DNA of 64,000 nt from positions 22,382,001 to 22,446,000 of the forward strand of contig QCXZ01000137.1 of NCBI GenBank assembly GCA_025024175.1, given 5' to 3'. The stretch comes from Rhyzopertha dominica (taxonomy: Eukaryota > Arthropoda > Insecta > Coleoptera > Bostrichidae). Positions 35,901-50,900 of the stretch are shown here, piece by piece. Below the pieces are notes generated by a model. The model was not told the DNA's origin. It did no database searches and saw only the letters and a program-made list of their open reading frames with translations. The position numbers and the translations under genes are program-made. Position 1 is the first letter of the stretch. Each line of letters opens with the position of its first letter.

Positions 35901-38900
35901 AAGAAAGGTCAAAAAAAGAAACTTTGGAGATACAACAGGCACCACAGCTTCATGTAGGAAATGACATACAAAACATTGAGGCCGTTCGTTTTCAACTCAA
36001 GACCCAGTTCGACAGAAATGNTGTTACACATTTTGAGGCCCAAGAGCATGNTTTTGATTACATTTTCACACACCTAGGGATCGACTCTGAACAGTGTGTG
36101 CCCCATCCCATTGTTATTACAGAAGCTTTTTTAAATCCTAACTTATCAAGGCAGCGTAAGTTGTACAACTAATCTTATAATAACCATTTTGATCACGATT
36201 AATTTCAGTTATGTCAGAATTACTTTTCGAGTGTTACAACATACCCAGTATTTCATATGGTGTAGACTGCTTGCATTCCTATCATTATGCGCAAGTGAAA
36301 CCTAAGGTTAATGCTTTATTAGTAAGCTTTGGGTATCATACTACACATGTAATCCCTATAATCAACAATAAAACAATATTCGTTAATACTCGACGACTAA
36401 ATCTGGGAGGGTTTCACGTTATTTCGTTCTTGCACAGGATACTGCAATTAAAATATCCTTCACATTCAACAGCGATAACATTAAGCAGGGCAGAAGAACT
36501 ATTACAAACAATATGTTTAGTCGCGCTAGATTACAAAGACGAGCTGAAGAAATGGACTGACGCCAACTACTATGAAGACAATACAAAAAAAATTCAACTA
36601 CCATTTNCATCAGCAGCCGCATCATCATCACTTACTTGTAAGTAGCAGATGCGCAAGCAAAATTAGTTATGTAAAAACATTAAAATTTTATCTAGCTGTC
36701 ACGATTACCAACTCATAATCAAGATAATTACAAAACTAAGAAAAACACCAAATACACCATATTTGCTAACCAAACTGTTTCTTAAATTGTTTTCTGCCTC
36801 TTATGATCTTTCAAATTCTTGAAGAGGTTTTTGCATATACGAATGTTTTGGCCCAATTACCCACACTATTAAATAAGCAATTATGAATTTTGTTTCAAAC
36901 TTTTCCATAACCCCCTACAGGCCAAATGTTAATTTTCCTTAACGGAAAACATTCCAAATGCAATAATAAATATACAAATTTGACTTTAAAATAATTATTC
37001 ACACAGGCAGCTCTATAGGGTTGCCGATCTGAAATTTATTTTTCTGATGATCAATCTCTTCACCTAAAAAAATTGATTATTTTATACATATTTATTGCAA
37101 GAAGAGGGGGAGGGGTTATGTATGGTAATGGCTGATGCAAACAAATACTAATGCAACTTGTAACGTGGTAAGCACTTAATTTTATAAAATGGTCACTTTA
37201 CCTATCCCGTGTTGTAATTACTCAGAGCAGATTGAAAACTTATATTAAACATTCCTATGTCATGTCCTCCTATCACATTATCATTATGTGTTTTACTCTG
37301 AATATGATGACAAAAAATGTAAAAATCATATTCTTGTAAATTGCAGTCATCTACTGGTGACTTTAAAACCTCTATCCATTCTTTTGCTAAATAGGGCCAT
37401 TTTTGTAGCATTACAGATTGCAAAAATCGTTATCCTTAAGTAGAATTATCCGTAGTCATTGGGCATTTATAAATCATTTTAAGATCTGTATTACTTATCT
37501 TCTGTAATATTTTTCTATTTTATTTATAATTTAGGTATTTGTAAATTCATAATTCTTATTAAAAAAGAACAGAAAATACCATCTCTTTAAGAATTTATCT
37601 TTCTTAGGCTGGTGTTAATATGAATGCATCTTTTAAGTCTAGATCTAAATTCGATTCCAAAGATCGATTTGTTTTTGACAAATTATGGCAACAAAGCCTA
37701 TTGTGAAGACACAATTTTTCTGCTTTTGTGTCTTATTTTTATTACTATGCTATTAGTAATTATTCCTAATATGCCTAAATAAAGGGCTCATAACAAGGAA
37801 AATTATGGTTTCAGTGGAACAACAGAAAGAAAGAAAGCGTGAACTGGCAAGGAGATTAACTGAAATAAATGCTAGAAAAAGGGAAGAAAGATTAGCAGAG
37901 GATGAGGAAAAGCTCACCCAGCTCCTTCAAATTCAAGAAATGCTAGAAGTGGATAGTGACTCTGAAGATGTTGAGAAAGCTATGGCAGAATATCAGATCA
38001 AAAATAATGATGATCTGCAAAAGAATATAACACTCTTGAAGCTCAAAATAGAGAAAAGGAAAGAAAAAATTGTAGCTGCTCAGAATGCTGAAGATTTGAA
38101 TGTTGAAGAGCCTGCTGTTAAACAATTAAAGTTAAAAGTAATGAATAAAATTGGAAATGGCAATGAAAAGTCAATCCTCTTAAATGCAAGAAAAATGGTA
38201 TGTGCGGTATACGTCATTATTAAGGAATTAGTAAAAATTACAGTTTTTAGAGACAAGATATTTTAAATAAAAAAGCAGCACGGAAGCAGCGTAAACAAGA
38301 CATGGCCAAGAGAAGAACAGCTGCTGGCCAAGAACGAATGCGCATCATTTCTCAGCTGGCTAGAANAGAAAAGGGAAATGATGACTTTGGTTTACGTGAT
38401 GAAGACTGGGACATCTACAAGGNAATTAGCAGGGACGGTAAGTAATCAACTTTTGGATATATGTTTCTAAAAACCGACAAATTAAAATTCAAGTTGAAGA
38501 AAAATAAAACAACTTTTTACAGATTTTATGGCAATTCCAACAGTCATTGTGTTTTTTGTTTCCCGATCAAATAGGTTGTGTTGTTCAACTCATTCGGCGT
38601 AATATAAACGAGTTGTGTTTTAGTTTCTGACAATATTTAGAGATATTTTTATTAAGAATAAGAAAAAATAATCAAACATATGACAAGAAACCAGCATAAA
38701 GTTTTACAGAGAAAAAATGCAATATGTAGTTTATTTGGGTAAATGAAAAACCAATGTTAGTACATTGTTTTCTTCTTTTTTCAGAACCAAGTACTAACAG
38801 CTAACCGTAGACTAGAATATAAAAGTGTTGTCACTAAACATGCTTATTACATAAACAAATAATAGAAGGAAAATGATCTATTTCTGTGGCTTAAATCATT

Positions 38901-41900
38901 AAAAACAAAAACTCAACAACAACTTTTTTTGTCATATTAATCTAAACAGTCTTTCTATTAAAAGGAGTTGGGTTTTTGATTTTAAAAACTGCAACTCAAC
39001 TAGTTAGTTTTATATACACCTGCCATAATTTAGACCAACTGTAAACCTCAGGTTATTATGTCAGTATGTTTTAGTCTGCTCTACAGGATTTCTTGTTAAA
39101 AGCAAATTGCCAATAGTGACACTCTATTGCAGCATTAAGTTTTTGTTTCTTTTGATCTATTCTTGCTGATCCTATAATGAGCTACTACAATAAATGATTT
39201 CTGATTCTGATTAGGTGTAATGCCTTCGAAATTTAAAAACAAATAGCAAGTTAACTTTAAAACCATTTTTGTTAATATTACTATTATTAATATATTAATG
39301 CACTAGGATTGTTTGAAAATGCTGAATAAATTGCAGGTGGAGATTCAGACAGTGATGCTGAAAACGAGAAACTCATGGAGTTGGATGAAATCATCAAATC
39401 TCATGATCCTTCGGAACCGGAAGACTTCAACACACCAGGTGAAATGCACCAGTTGCACATCGGAGTTGAACAGTATCGAGCACCAGAACTAATATTCAAA
39501 CCATACATGCAGGGATCGTCAGAGGCTGGCCTCAGTGAAGTTATTGGATATGTGCTGTCACTGTTTAACAGTGAGGATCAACTAAAACTAGCCGCCAATG
39601 TCATACTCACAGGGGGACTAGCCAACCTCTCTGGTATGAAGGAACGGATTCACAAAGATTTAATTTCCATACGACCGTTTCAATCATTTTCCGACGTGAA
39701 CATAATAGATAATCCAAGCTTATCAGCATGGTATGGCATAAAAAAATTCGTTAGCAGTGCAGAGTTTAAAAGCAGTTTATTTACCAAGAAAGATTATGAT
39801 GAGTATGGACCTGACTTTTTCAGAATGCATATTGCATCTAACCCGTATGTACCAACACCTAAAGGACAGATAGACGATATGGATATATAACTTCCTGTTG
39901 CTATAACATAAACAGTAGAAAGTATTGCACCACTGTAATCGGCAACAAATAAACATGCTAAGATCAAGCATATGTAGTGTTTTTATGTTACATTCGAAAT
40001 ACAAACAATCCTTTTAATACAAAATCTGTAGACATTTGCCTTACCTGTGCAAGATTATAATAAAAAATCAATTCTACCAAAAAAACCTGAGTGTACTGAA
40101 ACTCAATTTGTCCAAAATTGGTAACTAATTTATTTATATCTTTCCTAAAGACATTACCCGGGATATGATGGCAACAACAGGTAAGTACTATACTATTGAT
40201 TATGTCATTAAAAATGACTGACTCTTAAATATACTGATCAAAAAATAATTATGTCAGCTATAATTTATGTGTATACAGTCCTATATGAAAAGATTGTTTA
40301 ATTCAACATAAAATATTTAATTCTTTATTTTTTTTGTTCAAAAAACCTTCAATAAATACTATGGGAGACAAATTTTACTAAAATCCAGAAACAGTTTGAT
40401 TTTATTTCAGAGAGGGGCATCTTGTGACCTAACATTCAAATTTTAGAACAACCCTCTACATCTGGGAAGAAGGATCAAGTAATAACTCATTTTGCAGATC
40501 TTCCGAAGCTCTTCTTGAANATGCCTAGAAAAAAATATCAATTTTTATTAGAAGCTGTTTGTGAAATTACATTGTTTCAATTGATTAAAAGTTTCAAAAT
40601 GGCTCGCAAAAAAGTTCCATATCTCTGGGATCAACTGCTCGTACTAAAACACAATTTGACATAATTACACCAAGGATGCTGATTGCGTTTCAAAAACCTT
40701 CGACTTCAAATGTCCCCAAATAAAAAAAATATAGGGGTATAAGATCTGGAGATTATGGTGACAATTCAAGAGATCCACTCTGTTCAATCCAATACCCTTG
40801 AAAATTGTCATTGACAAACCGCCTATACATTTTCATTCAACTGAACTTGTTTCATAATGCCAGTGAAATGGGGATAGATTTATGTCTCTAGCATATTGAG
40901 ATAATGCTGATGAAACTTCCTGAAGGAAAAAAGGACTTACAATAGGTTCACCTAAAATCCTTTGGTCTTCGAGAGTGTACTTCCCACATCAAGTGAGATT
41001 TAACATTACTCCAGTTATCTGCAGTATGTATTGTAAATGAAGAGAGGATTATTGTTGATACATTCTGTTAAGTTTTCACAAAATACCAATTGCCTATCGT
41101 TGTTTTCATTTAATGAGTCCCAATAATTTGGAAAAAGAATTCAATTATACGATCTGAAAATGTCAGGATTAAATTGTTTGTTTTTAATGCTTAGACATCC
41201 AACTCCATTCTTGCTTCCTTAAGCCTGTTTATATGTACTACTCTACATGGTTTATGCAGGATAAAATCCGTATTTTTCACCATATTGATTTGAGATTTTT
41301 TATCTGAGCGCTTAAATTATTTCTCTCGGGAGTTGTCATCATACTTTTTCGAAATTCACACTGACTTTTGCCGAAAAAAATAAAAAGGTGCAAGAAAAAA
41401 ATTAAGATGAAAACAAACAAAAAGTAAGAGTACCAGAGAAAATTTAATTTTGATACGCAAAACATTTATTCTTTTCTTTATCGCAGCAAAAATAATGAAT
41501 TTTTGTTGCATCAAATTTGAACAATTTTAGCACCGAGGGAGTTAACCTTTAATACTTTGTGGGGCGGAGCTTCGCGCTCGTAAGCTATGCAGATGTACGC
41601 CTTGTTGCAATCCTTTTATAATTTGCAGAGTGGTCATTGTGCTCGTAAATTATCTGTATTTATTGTCTCTTCTTAAAACTGTCACCACTTTTGTTTTTAT
41701 CACTAGGGAAATCTAGATGCTACTCGAAGGTTTTAGTTTGGAATACAAACACGGAAAGAGTACTTTTGGGGGTTAAAACAGGAAAATTGCTATACATAGG
41801 TGTGTGAAATAAATTTTGCATCAATTGTGCAAAGGCAGAGAACAATCCCAGTGCAGAGCACAGATGCACAAAAAATTGGAAAGGAATATCTACTTGAATG

Positions 41901-44900
41901 GAATCCGATATAATTGCTGAAAGTTTGAAAGTATTGATATGTAAGGACTGTAGTATGTAAAACTGATAGGTGACGGCGACAGACTTCTAGCTAGTTTACC
42001 AAGTGCACAAACCGTCTGCTGAGAAACTGTCTCAGAATTGCATCAAATAGGAAAAAGCCGTTTAAGTTCGACAAAAAATAAGGTTTACCTGTGAAGCTGC
42101 AGAAAAGTTTGAAATCTAACATAGAGTGAATGACAGGAGCAATAAAGAAAGCCCTAAATTTCAGGAAAACAGAGGATGTTTCGTTTGATGAACAATTGGC
42201 AGGATTATTCAGAGACACTGAAAATTGCCAAGGCAATGTATTTGGTGATCATAAAAATTGTGAAAATTTTGTATAAAACCAAAACCAAACGAAGAGAATT
42301 TCATTTCTGAGATGGACGAATGTGGTTTGCTTGGCGATTAACTGAAATGCTCTAAAAAATTAGTGCAAAATGTTCATAACCTTTTATTAAACATGAATAG
42401 CAACGCAACAGAGACAAATAATTCATCGAAAAATTGCTAAACGAACCCCCGGAAAATTTATAAAAAAAGATATGAGCCGTATTCCTAAGCGGAAACGAGA
42501 TAAAGCTTGTAGAAGACTTTTCGCAGATGATCAACCACAAAAAAAGAAAAACAAGTCTGTTGGTCTCGATTCAGATCATGGCCAAGTCAACAGTGAATCT
42601 GATTAAGAAGATGCTATCGATGATGACTATAAAGAGCAGCAAATGGGAGAACTGCTTTCAAAAACTTCAACAGGACTTGATGAAATAGAAAAAGATAGCA
42701 TAGGTCAATCTGCTAAACCGAGGTGGTTCCAAGAACGATCAAATAGGTTAACTGCTTCCAATGTTGGTTATGTTGTATTTCGCCGGAATCCCAATACCTA
42801 TGACATTCTTGCTAAAACTTTTGTTCATTCTCCCTTCAAAGGCAATAAATATATGCGTTGGGGTAGTGATAATGAAGACTTGACAAAAAAAATTGAAACT
42901 TTAACTGGATTTAAAATTAAAAACTGTGGTTTATTTGTGCACTACAATCACCAAAATATATTAACAGTAATTGTCATTTGTCTACATTACTTTACAGAAA
43001 CAAAAATCATTTTTATATGATTTTGAGTCTGTGTGCAATATGCTGTCAATACTAGAATGACAGGTTAGGGGGTCATAACTTATCTTGCAGACCAATAGTG
43101 CAGCTGCAATATAGTGACAGGCTTTGTCACGTCCACATGGACTAATTATGTTACCGCCCTAAAAATTTTACTTGGCCCAAAATGTATGAACAGCCTTAAG
43201 ATAACAAAAACTAATTCATTTTAAAACAGAAATATCGTCATTTTTTTAAATGATTTAACGTTTCATGATACGAATTGAATTTTCCAAAAAAAATAGAAAT
43301 TTTCTACACACTTTCAAAAGGGACTTCGAAGGACCTTCAAAATGATATAGTAGTTGACCCCTCTTCCCTATTCAAAAATTAAGTGTAAGAGTTGCCATAG
43401 GTAGAGGAAAGGGTTTTTTAGACAACTTCGAATGCTGCATCACAAGATATTCTCCTGCAAAATAAAAATGATCTGAAGGTGGCTTTTTTTCACTGAAATA
43501 CCCAGCAATTATACTAACTTTAAAAATTATATTACTCACCAGCGAAGGGTTCGGATGTTCATGCATAATGGATGCCATAGTAAAGAGTGCTGTTGACAAT
43601 TCCCATGTAACTGCATCCCAAATTCCGGGTGCATAGGACCTCCCCCCCAGCACTTGCAAAGCTTTCTTATAATTAATGAAGGACTTGTTATAATGAATTT
43701 TTTCTTTGGCAGTTAATTCACCCCTATCAGAGGGTGTGTTTGTGTGAGCAAGTAATCTGTGCAAATGTCCCATATTTGTGTACAACAAAGCCATATTGCT
43801 TTCGTTCTTTGCTTTTTCAAAGGCTTCAAGGGCACGTTTTAAATTGATCTCCGCCTTCTCACATAGTGCAACAATATCATCTGGCGAATTTATTGCTCTA
43901 GCACGATTTAGATAATAAGACGCGACTTCATTCAAAACATTTCCAAGTCTTAACAGCATGCTGTCTGTCTCACAGGATTTTAAGGCTTGCTCATAGCACT
44001 GCACACCAGTCTGAAGAGTATGTTCAATCGTATCTATTGTGCAATTGATCACGCATTCCATTTGTGACTGACTTGCAGAGATTCCGTAGTATTCCTCATC
44101 AATCTGAAGCTGTTCTATCATTTTTATGTCTTCTTCAGAATGGGTGTTAAACTGGTCTTTGTATGTATCTATGTTTGCCCATTTCTGAACCATCATTACG
44201 CAACAGTCTCCCGCTCGCCCTAAGATGGTGTTGTCACACAAGGAATTGCTGCTTGTTAATTTTTCCAGAACCTGTTTGCATCTAACAAGCAATCCCATCA
44301 CTCTCATACTGTGTCCGTAATTACCACAGCCATAATAATATTCCGCCAGTATTGCATAGACTAAAATGCCCTTTTCGTATAACAAAGTTTTTAAATGTTG
44401 TTTCCATGATATGTTGTCCATGTCGACAGGGTTTTGCCAAGTGGGTAATGGCTGTGCCTCCGCCTTACCTGGCACCAAAATAAACAATTAATTTAATGAA
44501 ACAAGATTTATAAACAGAAATTAAGAGGATTGCCAGTACCACTACAATTATATATCATGCTTTGTATAACCATGCTATCATATTTACTGTTAATGACGTA
44601 CCCTTTTAGCGATTAGAGGAAATATTATTATTAAAACCTATTATACCTGGCAGGTGAAAACCGACATTGTTTTAGATTTATGTACTTCAGTGGCATAATG
44701 TAGAGCTCACAAGGTTGTACTATTTATCACATTAATTTTGTGGGTGACCACACCATTTAGATGGATTTAGGGTCAGAGAGCAATTAGCAAAGTTTGTAGA
44801 CAGAGACTGGAGATCTTCATTTAATGACTTTATAGAATTACAAATATTTTCTTTATTAGTAGAAATATAAAGCTGGGAATCATCTGCATAGAAGTAAGAT

Positions 44901-47900
44901 TTACATATTTTAATACATGTAACAAGTTGTGTTAAGTAAGCTGAAAACAATAGAGGCCCCAGAATAGATCCTTATGGAACCCCACTAACTATAAACATAG
45001 GTTATGAAAAACTGTTTTTGTATTTTAATATTTGAAATATATTTGACATATAACTAGATGATAATCTACTGGCAGTAGCACTAAAAGCCTACATATTGAA
45101 GCAGACTGATTAATAGGCATAAAGACGTAGTACATGTTTTTTAATCTGATTATATATTATTTATTAAAAAACATTAGAGGGAGCTGGGAGAACTGATGAG
45201 CCGTAATTCCGAAAGCACAGATGGATTCTTAATTTTTGGCAATGGTGTCATATATGCTATTTCCCACTGATTTAAGAAGTGTTGCCTTTAATCAAATAAT
45301 TAATCAGATGCATTTAATTATAGATATAGAGACCAAAGTACTAGCATAGACAAACTGATTACATCAGCACCTTCTAATATGAATTTAACTGACTACAAAT
45401 TTTCATAAACACACTCCACAGTGACCATTTCAAAACTAAAGTTTCAGTACCTATCTATAAATTATCTTAAAGAAAACGTAAAAGTTTTGTATCAGCTTTA
45501 CTATTGCCAGTGACTATGCAGGGTACGCCACTTAAACTCCCCAGGCTTGTATTTTCTTTATTTTTTTAGGTACAACCTTAAATGATATGTCAAATTGCAG
45601 GTCTTTTTAAACTCTTTAAAAATGACATAGCGGGTATCCAAAAAAGATATTTGCAGATGCCGTTTTACAAATAAAGTTAATTTTTGTTTACCCCTATAAT
45701 AAATATTGCTTCATAGTTGGATGCTGACTTTTGTCTTCTTCAATTTGTGTCATTGCCATGTATGCCTTATTTTTACTCCTTCTTAATGGAAAACAACATA
45801 AACTGGTTGCCGTTTATTCTGTTAACTGCTTTGTAATTTTAAAGTTTCATTAAATTTTGAATAATAATTAATCTAATAAAAGCATAAATAACAATAAAAA
45901 GGAAAAACGTAATAAATTATGTGTGCTTAACTAATAATTTAAAAAAATTATATTTTTTAGGAAAAAAAACTTTGCAGCATCTCGGAAAATAATCATATAT
46001 CTGAAACGAAGCAAGACAGCAAGATCCTATAGCTTAACCACAGTGGTGTAGTCTCATAGCTAAATTTAATTAATGTTATCTTTAACTAATTGTAAAAACT
46101 GCCTAATATTTGCACAACAAGGAGAGATTATTTCAAAATTAGAAATGTTCTATTTTAGCTTTGTAAAGGTGAAATGAATCAAATGTTGGGATGAGACAAT
46201 GGGTAATTCCTTATTCAATATCATGACCAAACTAGCATCCTCTTATCTTGTTTTGTATCGGACATACGAGTTATATTTTGAAACACTGCAATTTTTTTTC
46301 TCATAAATAACACCTACACGGTACAACTTTAACCCAATGATTGGCTATCAAAATTACATTTATTTTCAAAGACGAATTCAAAAATACAGGGTGTGCCAGT
46401 CAAAACAAAAAGTTATGTATGGCAGAGGCGAAACAGTACACCATGTATAATCGAAAATAATTTTAGAATATGAATGAGTTGATTTGGTGCAACTCTTATT
46501 TAAAACATATTTTCATAAAACCCATAATCAAGACACAATCTTCCATCCGCGCACTATGACAACTATGGATTGGTAAAAGAAAAAGAATTTTGCAAATGGA
46601 TTGAGGATTATATGAGGGATCATTTTCACAAAACTAATGTAATTAGCCAATTATATTTAAATATACTAATTTTTATGGCAATAAAAAACACACGTTAAAC
46701 AATGGTCTAGTGACCGAAAGCTTACCTTTGAGTAGTAACGCACAAGGTTCCTTTTCCTCACATTTATCGCTACCTTTGTCAGCTATTTTTTTCTTATTTT
46801 TCTCTTTCTTTTTGTTCTTTTTTCCTACATTTTGTTTTTCAGCCTTGTCACCATTCAACTTCGAATAAGGCATTGGAATTGGTTCAAACGGATTGGCCAT
46901 AGGAGCTTGCTCCTCATACACTGTTTCTTTCCTGTAATTATCCTGCATAGGGAAATATTTTAAACAACTCAGTCCAACTGCTACATGATAAATGGCTTGT
47001 TGACACCTGTCTTCCAAAGTACCAGTAATGGGTGGTGGTGGTTTATAATGATTTACAAATTTATCACAAGGATGATTAGAATCTAATATAAGCGTTTTTG
47101 TTGCAGACTCTTTTAAATCGTCTTTCGATTCACTTTCATCATCGTCCTCAAAATATGGTTCATATTCATCAGTTTCCATGTGATCTAGATCTGGACATTC
47201 GGGGTTTGTTCTAGCTGGCACGTATAAATCAGAAAGCATGTAATGTGAAGAAGTCACTATTTCTGGATACTTTTCTTCAGATAACAGCTTAATACAATTT
47301 TTGAGTAGCATGCGAATTGTACCAGGTTGTTGTCTGTCAGAAGAGTGCTTCATATTCCGAGCTACACGGTACAGAAGCATCGCTACAGGCACAGTAAATG
47401 GATTCTGGTCGTTGACAGCTTTCTCCGAACATAACGAAGTTAAATCGTACAATTTAACAACTTCTTCATTTTTTCCTTTAAAAAGCCAATATGTATGTCC
47501 TGCCTTGGTGGCGTTTGATTTTAAGAACGAAAGAATACTCTGCGCCACATCACGAATAAGCTTTGGTGAAAATTTGGAATTATCCATTCTTGGTAGATCC
47601 TCAGTCTTGATCAGTTCATACTTTTGCACTATACCATTTAAATGGTAGCACATTACTACTTCAGGTACATTGGACATAAGGTTGTCCAACCAGTAGTCGA
47701 TACCGGTTAGAACATTAATTGGCTTACTCATATCTCTTAACCTTAGAGATATGCAGGGATGTGTTCCCCCACCAAATATTGGCATATCAGTTCCTAAAAT
47801 GGAAATTAAAAAACTCATATTGAAAATTACTGTGGCACTTTTTGTTATGCAGACAAATAATAAAATTCTATTCCCTTGCTAGAGGTAATCAGTTATTAAG

Positions 47901-50900
47901 CCTGGAACCCCTTAAGCATAATTACTTTTGTTATACAAATTTTTAGACATACTCCTACTTTCAAGCAAATTGAGTGAAATTTAAAATAAATTTAACCCCG
48001 AACATAATAAAATCCCACTAGGCCAGGCCTGCTGCAACACTAAATGCCATTAATATGAGGTTCAATCCTGAACTGAACACATTGGTAATCAAACAATGTT
48101 TTTAGATGGCAGTACACACAGCTTCGTATTTATCTTCAGTAATTTTCACCAGGATGTCTCATGGCACAGAAGTCAGCGCACCTGGATGTAAACCAGGAGA
48201 CCCGAGTTCCAATCCCGGTGAGAGCAGATATTTTTCATCAAGAAATTGGTCAGATGTACCCACAAGCACATATTAATGTACCATTATACACTGGCAATGA
48301 CATCTATATAATTATATATTAATGTGTACAAAGCAGCTTTTTGAAATGAAACCACATTATATTCAAAATTTGCACTTGTATTTAAAATAGATGGAAAAGT
48401 AGTTAAATAAACTAAAAAAAACTCTACTTTTTCTCCACTTCAATATAAACTACAGATCGGCAAATAGATCTGTAACAGTGAAAGGAATGCAGACAAAAAA
48501 ATCGATATTACCTAGTTTAACTATATACAGGGTGTCCTCAAAATAGACAGACAACATTTGACAGGTTTAATTTTCAAATTAAAAAAATCCAAAAATGTTT
48601 TGTTTTTTATATACAAGGTTTTAAGTTTAATTTTAAAATTGACATCTAAAATTTATTCCTGAACTATAAAAAAATAATAGTCTTACAACTTCCAATAAAT
48701 TCTAAAGAAAACATCTGTCTGATGTTTGCCGTAAATCGACTCCCAGGTCCTTAAAAATTGATGTTTTTATTAAATAACACAGGATTCTTTATTTTGTGAA
48801 ATCACAACCACTCTCACTGCCACCGACAATGCTGTAAGGTGACAGAAGATACAATTTAAAAATTTGTTTTCTAATAAGATTATTTCTAAAAATGCTTTCT
48901 TTTTGATTGATATACAGTGTGTTAAAGTTGCATTTAAAGAAAATTTTTTAATTTATTAATACGCAGTATATCAAAAACAAATCGTTTTAAAAAATTTTTC
49001 TATTTGAAAAGTTTTTAAAATCGCAATTTCCATCACCTATCAAGCGTTGTTGGTGGCAATGACACTTTTATGATTCCACGAAATAATGGAGTCCCACGTT
49101 TTTCAAAAGAAACTAGAGAATTGGTTTACGGCAAACATCAAACAGATAAGCTTTCCTTAGAATTAATTGAAGATTATAAAACTGTTTTAGTTTTGTCTAA
49201 AAATCCACATGCCTAAAAGTTCTATTAAAAAACGTGAGTCTCTATTACCCCAGAGCATGCCACTGGTGCTTTAAAAAATTCCAAGCAACTTGCCTTTATT
49301 ATGTTGTAATTATTTTCCACCAAATTTGAAGTTGATATCTTTTATAGTTCAGGAATAATTCTAAAGAATGATTTTTTTAAATTTAACTCTAACACCCTGT
49401 ATATAAAGAACAAATCGTTTTTGAAAATTTATTTTATTTGAAAAAAGTTTTTAAAATCGCATTTTCTATCACCTGTCAAACGTTGTCGGTGTATTTCGAG
49501 GACATCCCATATAGGTAATGGTGCTGGACATGATATAATTTTAATGTGAAATCAATTTTTTACAATCACAAATATCATTGGTGAAGATCTTCGCAGAATC
49601 AAAATTATTCCTCCATTCGCAAAACTATTTCTAACATTCACACATCTCAGTCACAAAACTTCAAAAACTTAAATATAAAACTACTTCAATAAAATCAAAA
49701 TGCAGACCCAAATTGAAATTCAAGATTAATCTAGTCAAAAGTCAAAAAAAGACTCCCACTATTAATTTTTGAGATTTCAAAGGTTAAATTTTCCAACAGA
49801 AATGTAAATGCTGGGAAAGTAGTGGAGCTTACACTCCCGTAACTGTTTATTTGAAAATGATCTGTGATTTCCTGTTTTAAATTATTATACTATTCGAATG
49901 TACCTAATTAAAATTAGATGTTATTTTAATCCAGTCAAATAGTAATTTTGCTAGACAATTTGGATAGACAACAATTTTTTTTTTAATATTAGTAATTTTT
50001 ATATGCAAATGATCATAATAATCTTACAGCCGTTTGCCACTATACTTATTTAAGTACTGAAATAAGTTCTTAAAATTATAATACTGAAAATTAGATGCAC
50101 GCGCCGTTTCAATACAAGAAATAAGCGTAGGGTTTTGTTCTCAATTTGTAATTACAAATTCTTTTCAGTAAGTATTTCAATATGTACGTGTGCGCCCTTT
50201 TGTAGTTCTAATCATGATTTTCTCAACCTAAAGCTAATCTAACCGTAATATATTCAATTCCATCTTTATACAATAGCAAATGCAACATAAGGTCTATTCT
50301 ACTGCTAGAGAAAAGTAAACCTTAGATGTACCCACTCATAAACAATTACATTTACTGTTGTTTGTGTTTGTGGTCACCCTGANTGACCACAATTTGTAGT
50401 TAAAAGTAAAAAAATGCCTGTTGACTGAAAAAAATTATTAAATGCATCAGCGTTGATACTAACAATGATATTGCAAGGAGAATGAATGTGCTGAAAGAAG
50501 ATCTGCTAATAGAAGATCCAGCAGCATATAAAATTTTCTACAAATGAGCAATGCTTCATTTAAAAAATTGTTTGAACTTGTCCATAACAAAATAGCGAAA
50601 CAAGGTCCACAATTCCGTGAAAGCATTCCTTCCGTTTCATTTACAAAAGCATGAAAACACATCACGTTCCAGGGGTTGTCAAAAGTTTACTCACACCAAT
50701 ATACATATTTTAAGAGGCCTAAAACTGCATTTCATGTTGATGTATTAATTAGCTGGTAGTAGGAAGTCAGCCCAAAATAACAGATAGGTCCTATTCAAAA
50801 ATTTATTTCGCCGATATCAGTACAAAAGCTGCCTAATCTCACAACCCTGCTTATTGCGTAGGTTCAAAAAGTAGGTTCTATGAACGTTTTGTTTATAAAC

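Noticed and set aside
48155..48232. A working tRNA-Tyr gene
   Set aside because: The acceptor stem pairs poorly and the sequence continues into a SINE-like tail. Insect tRNA-Tyr genes also normally carry an intron.
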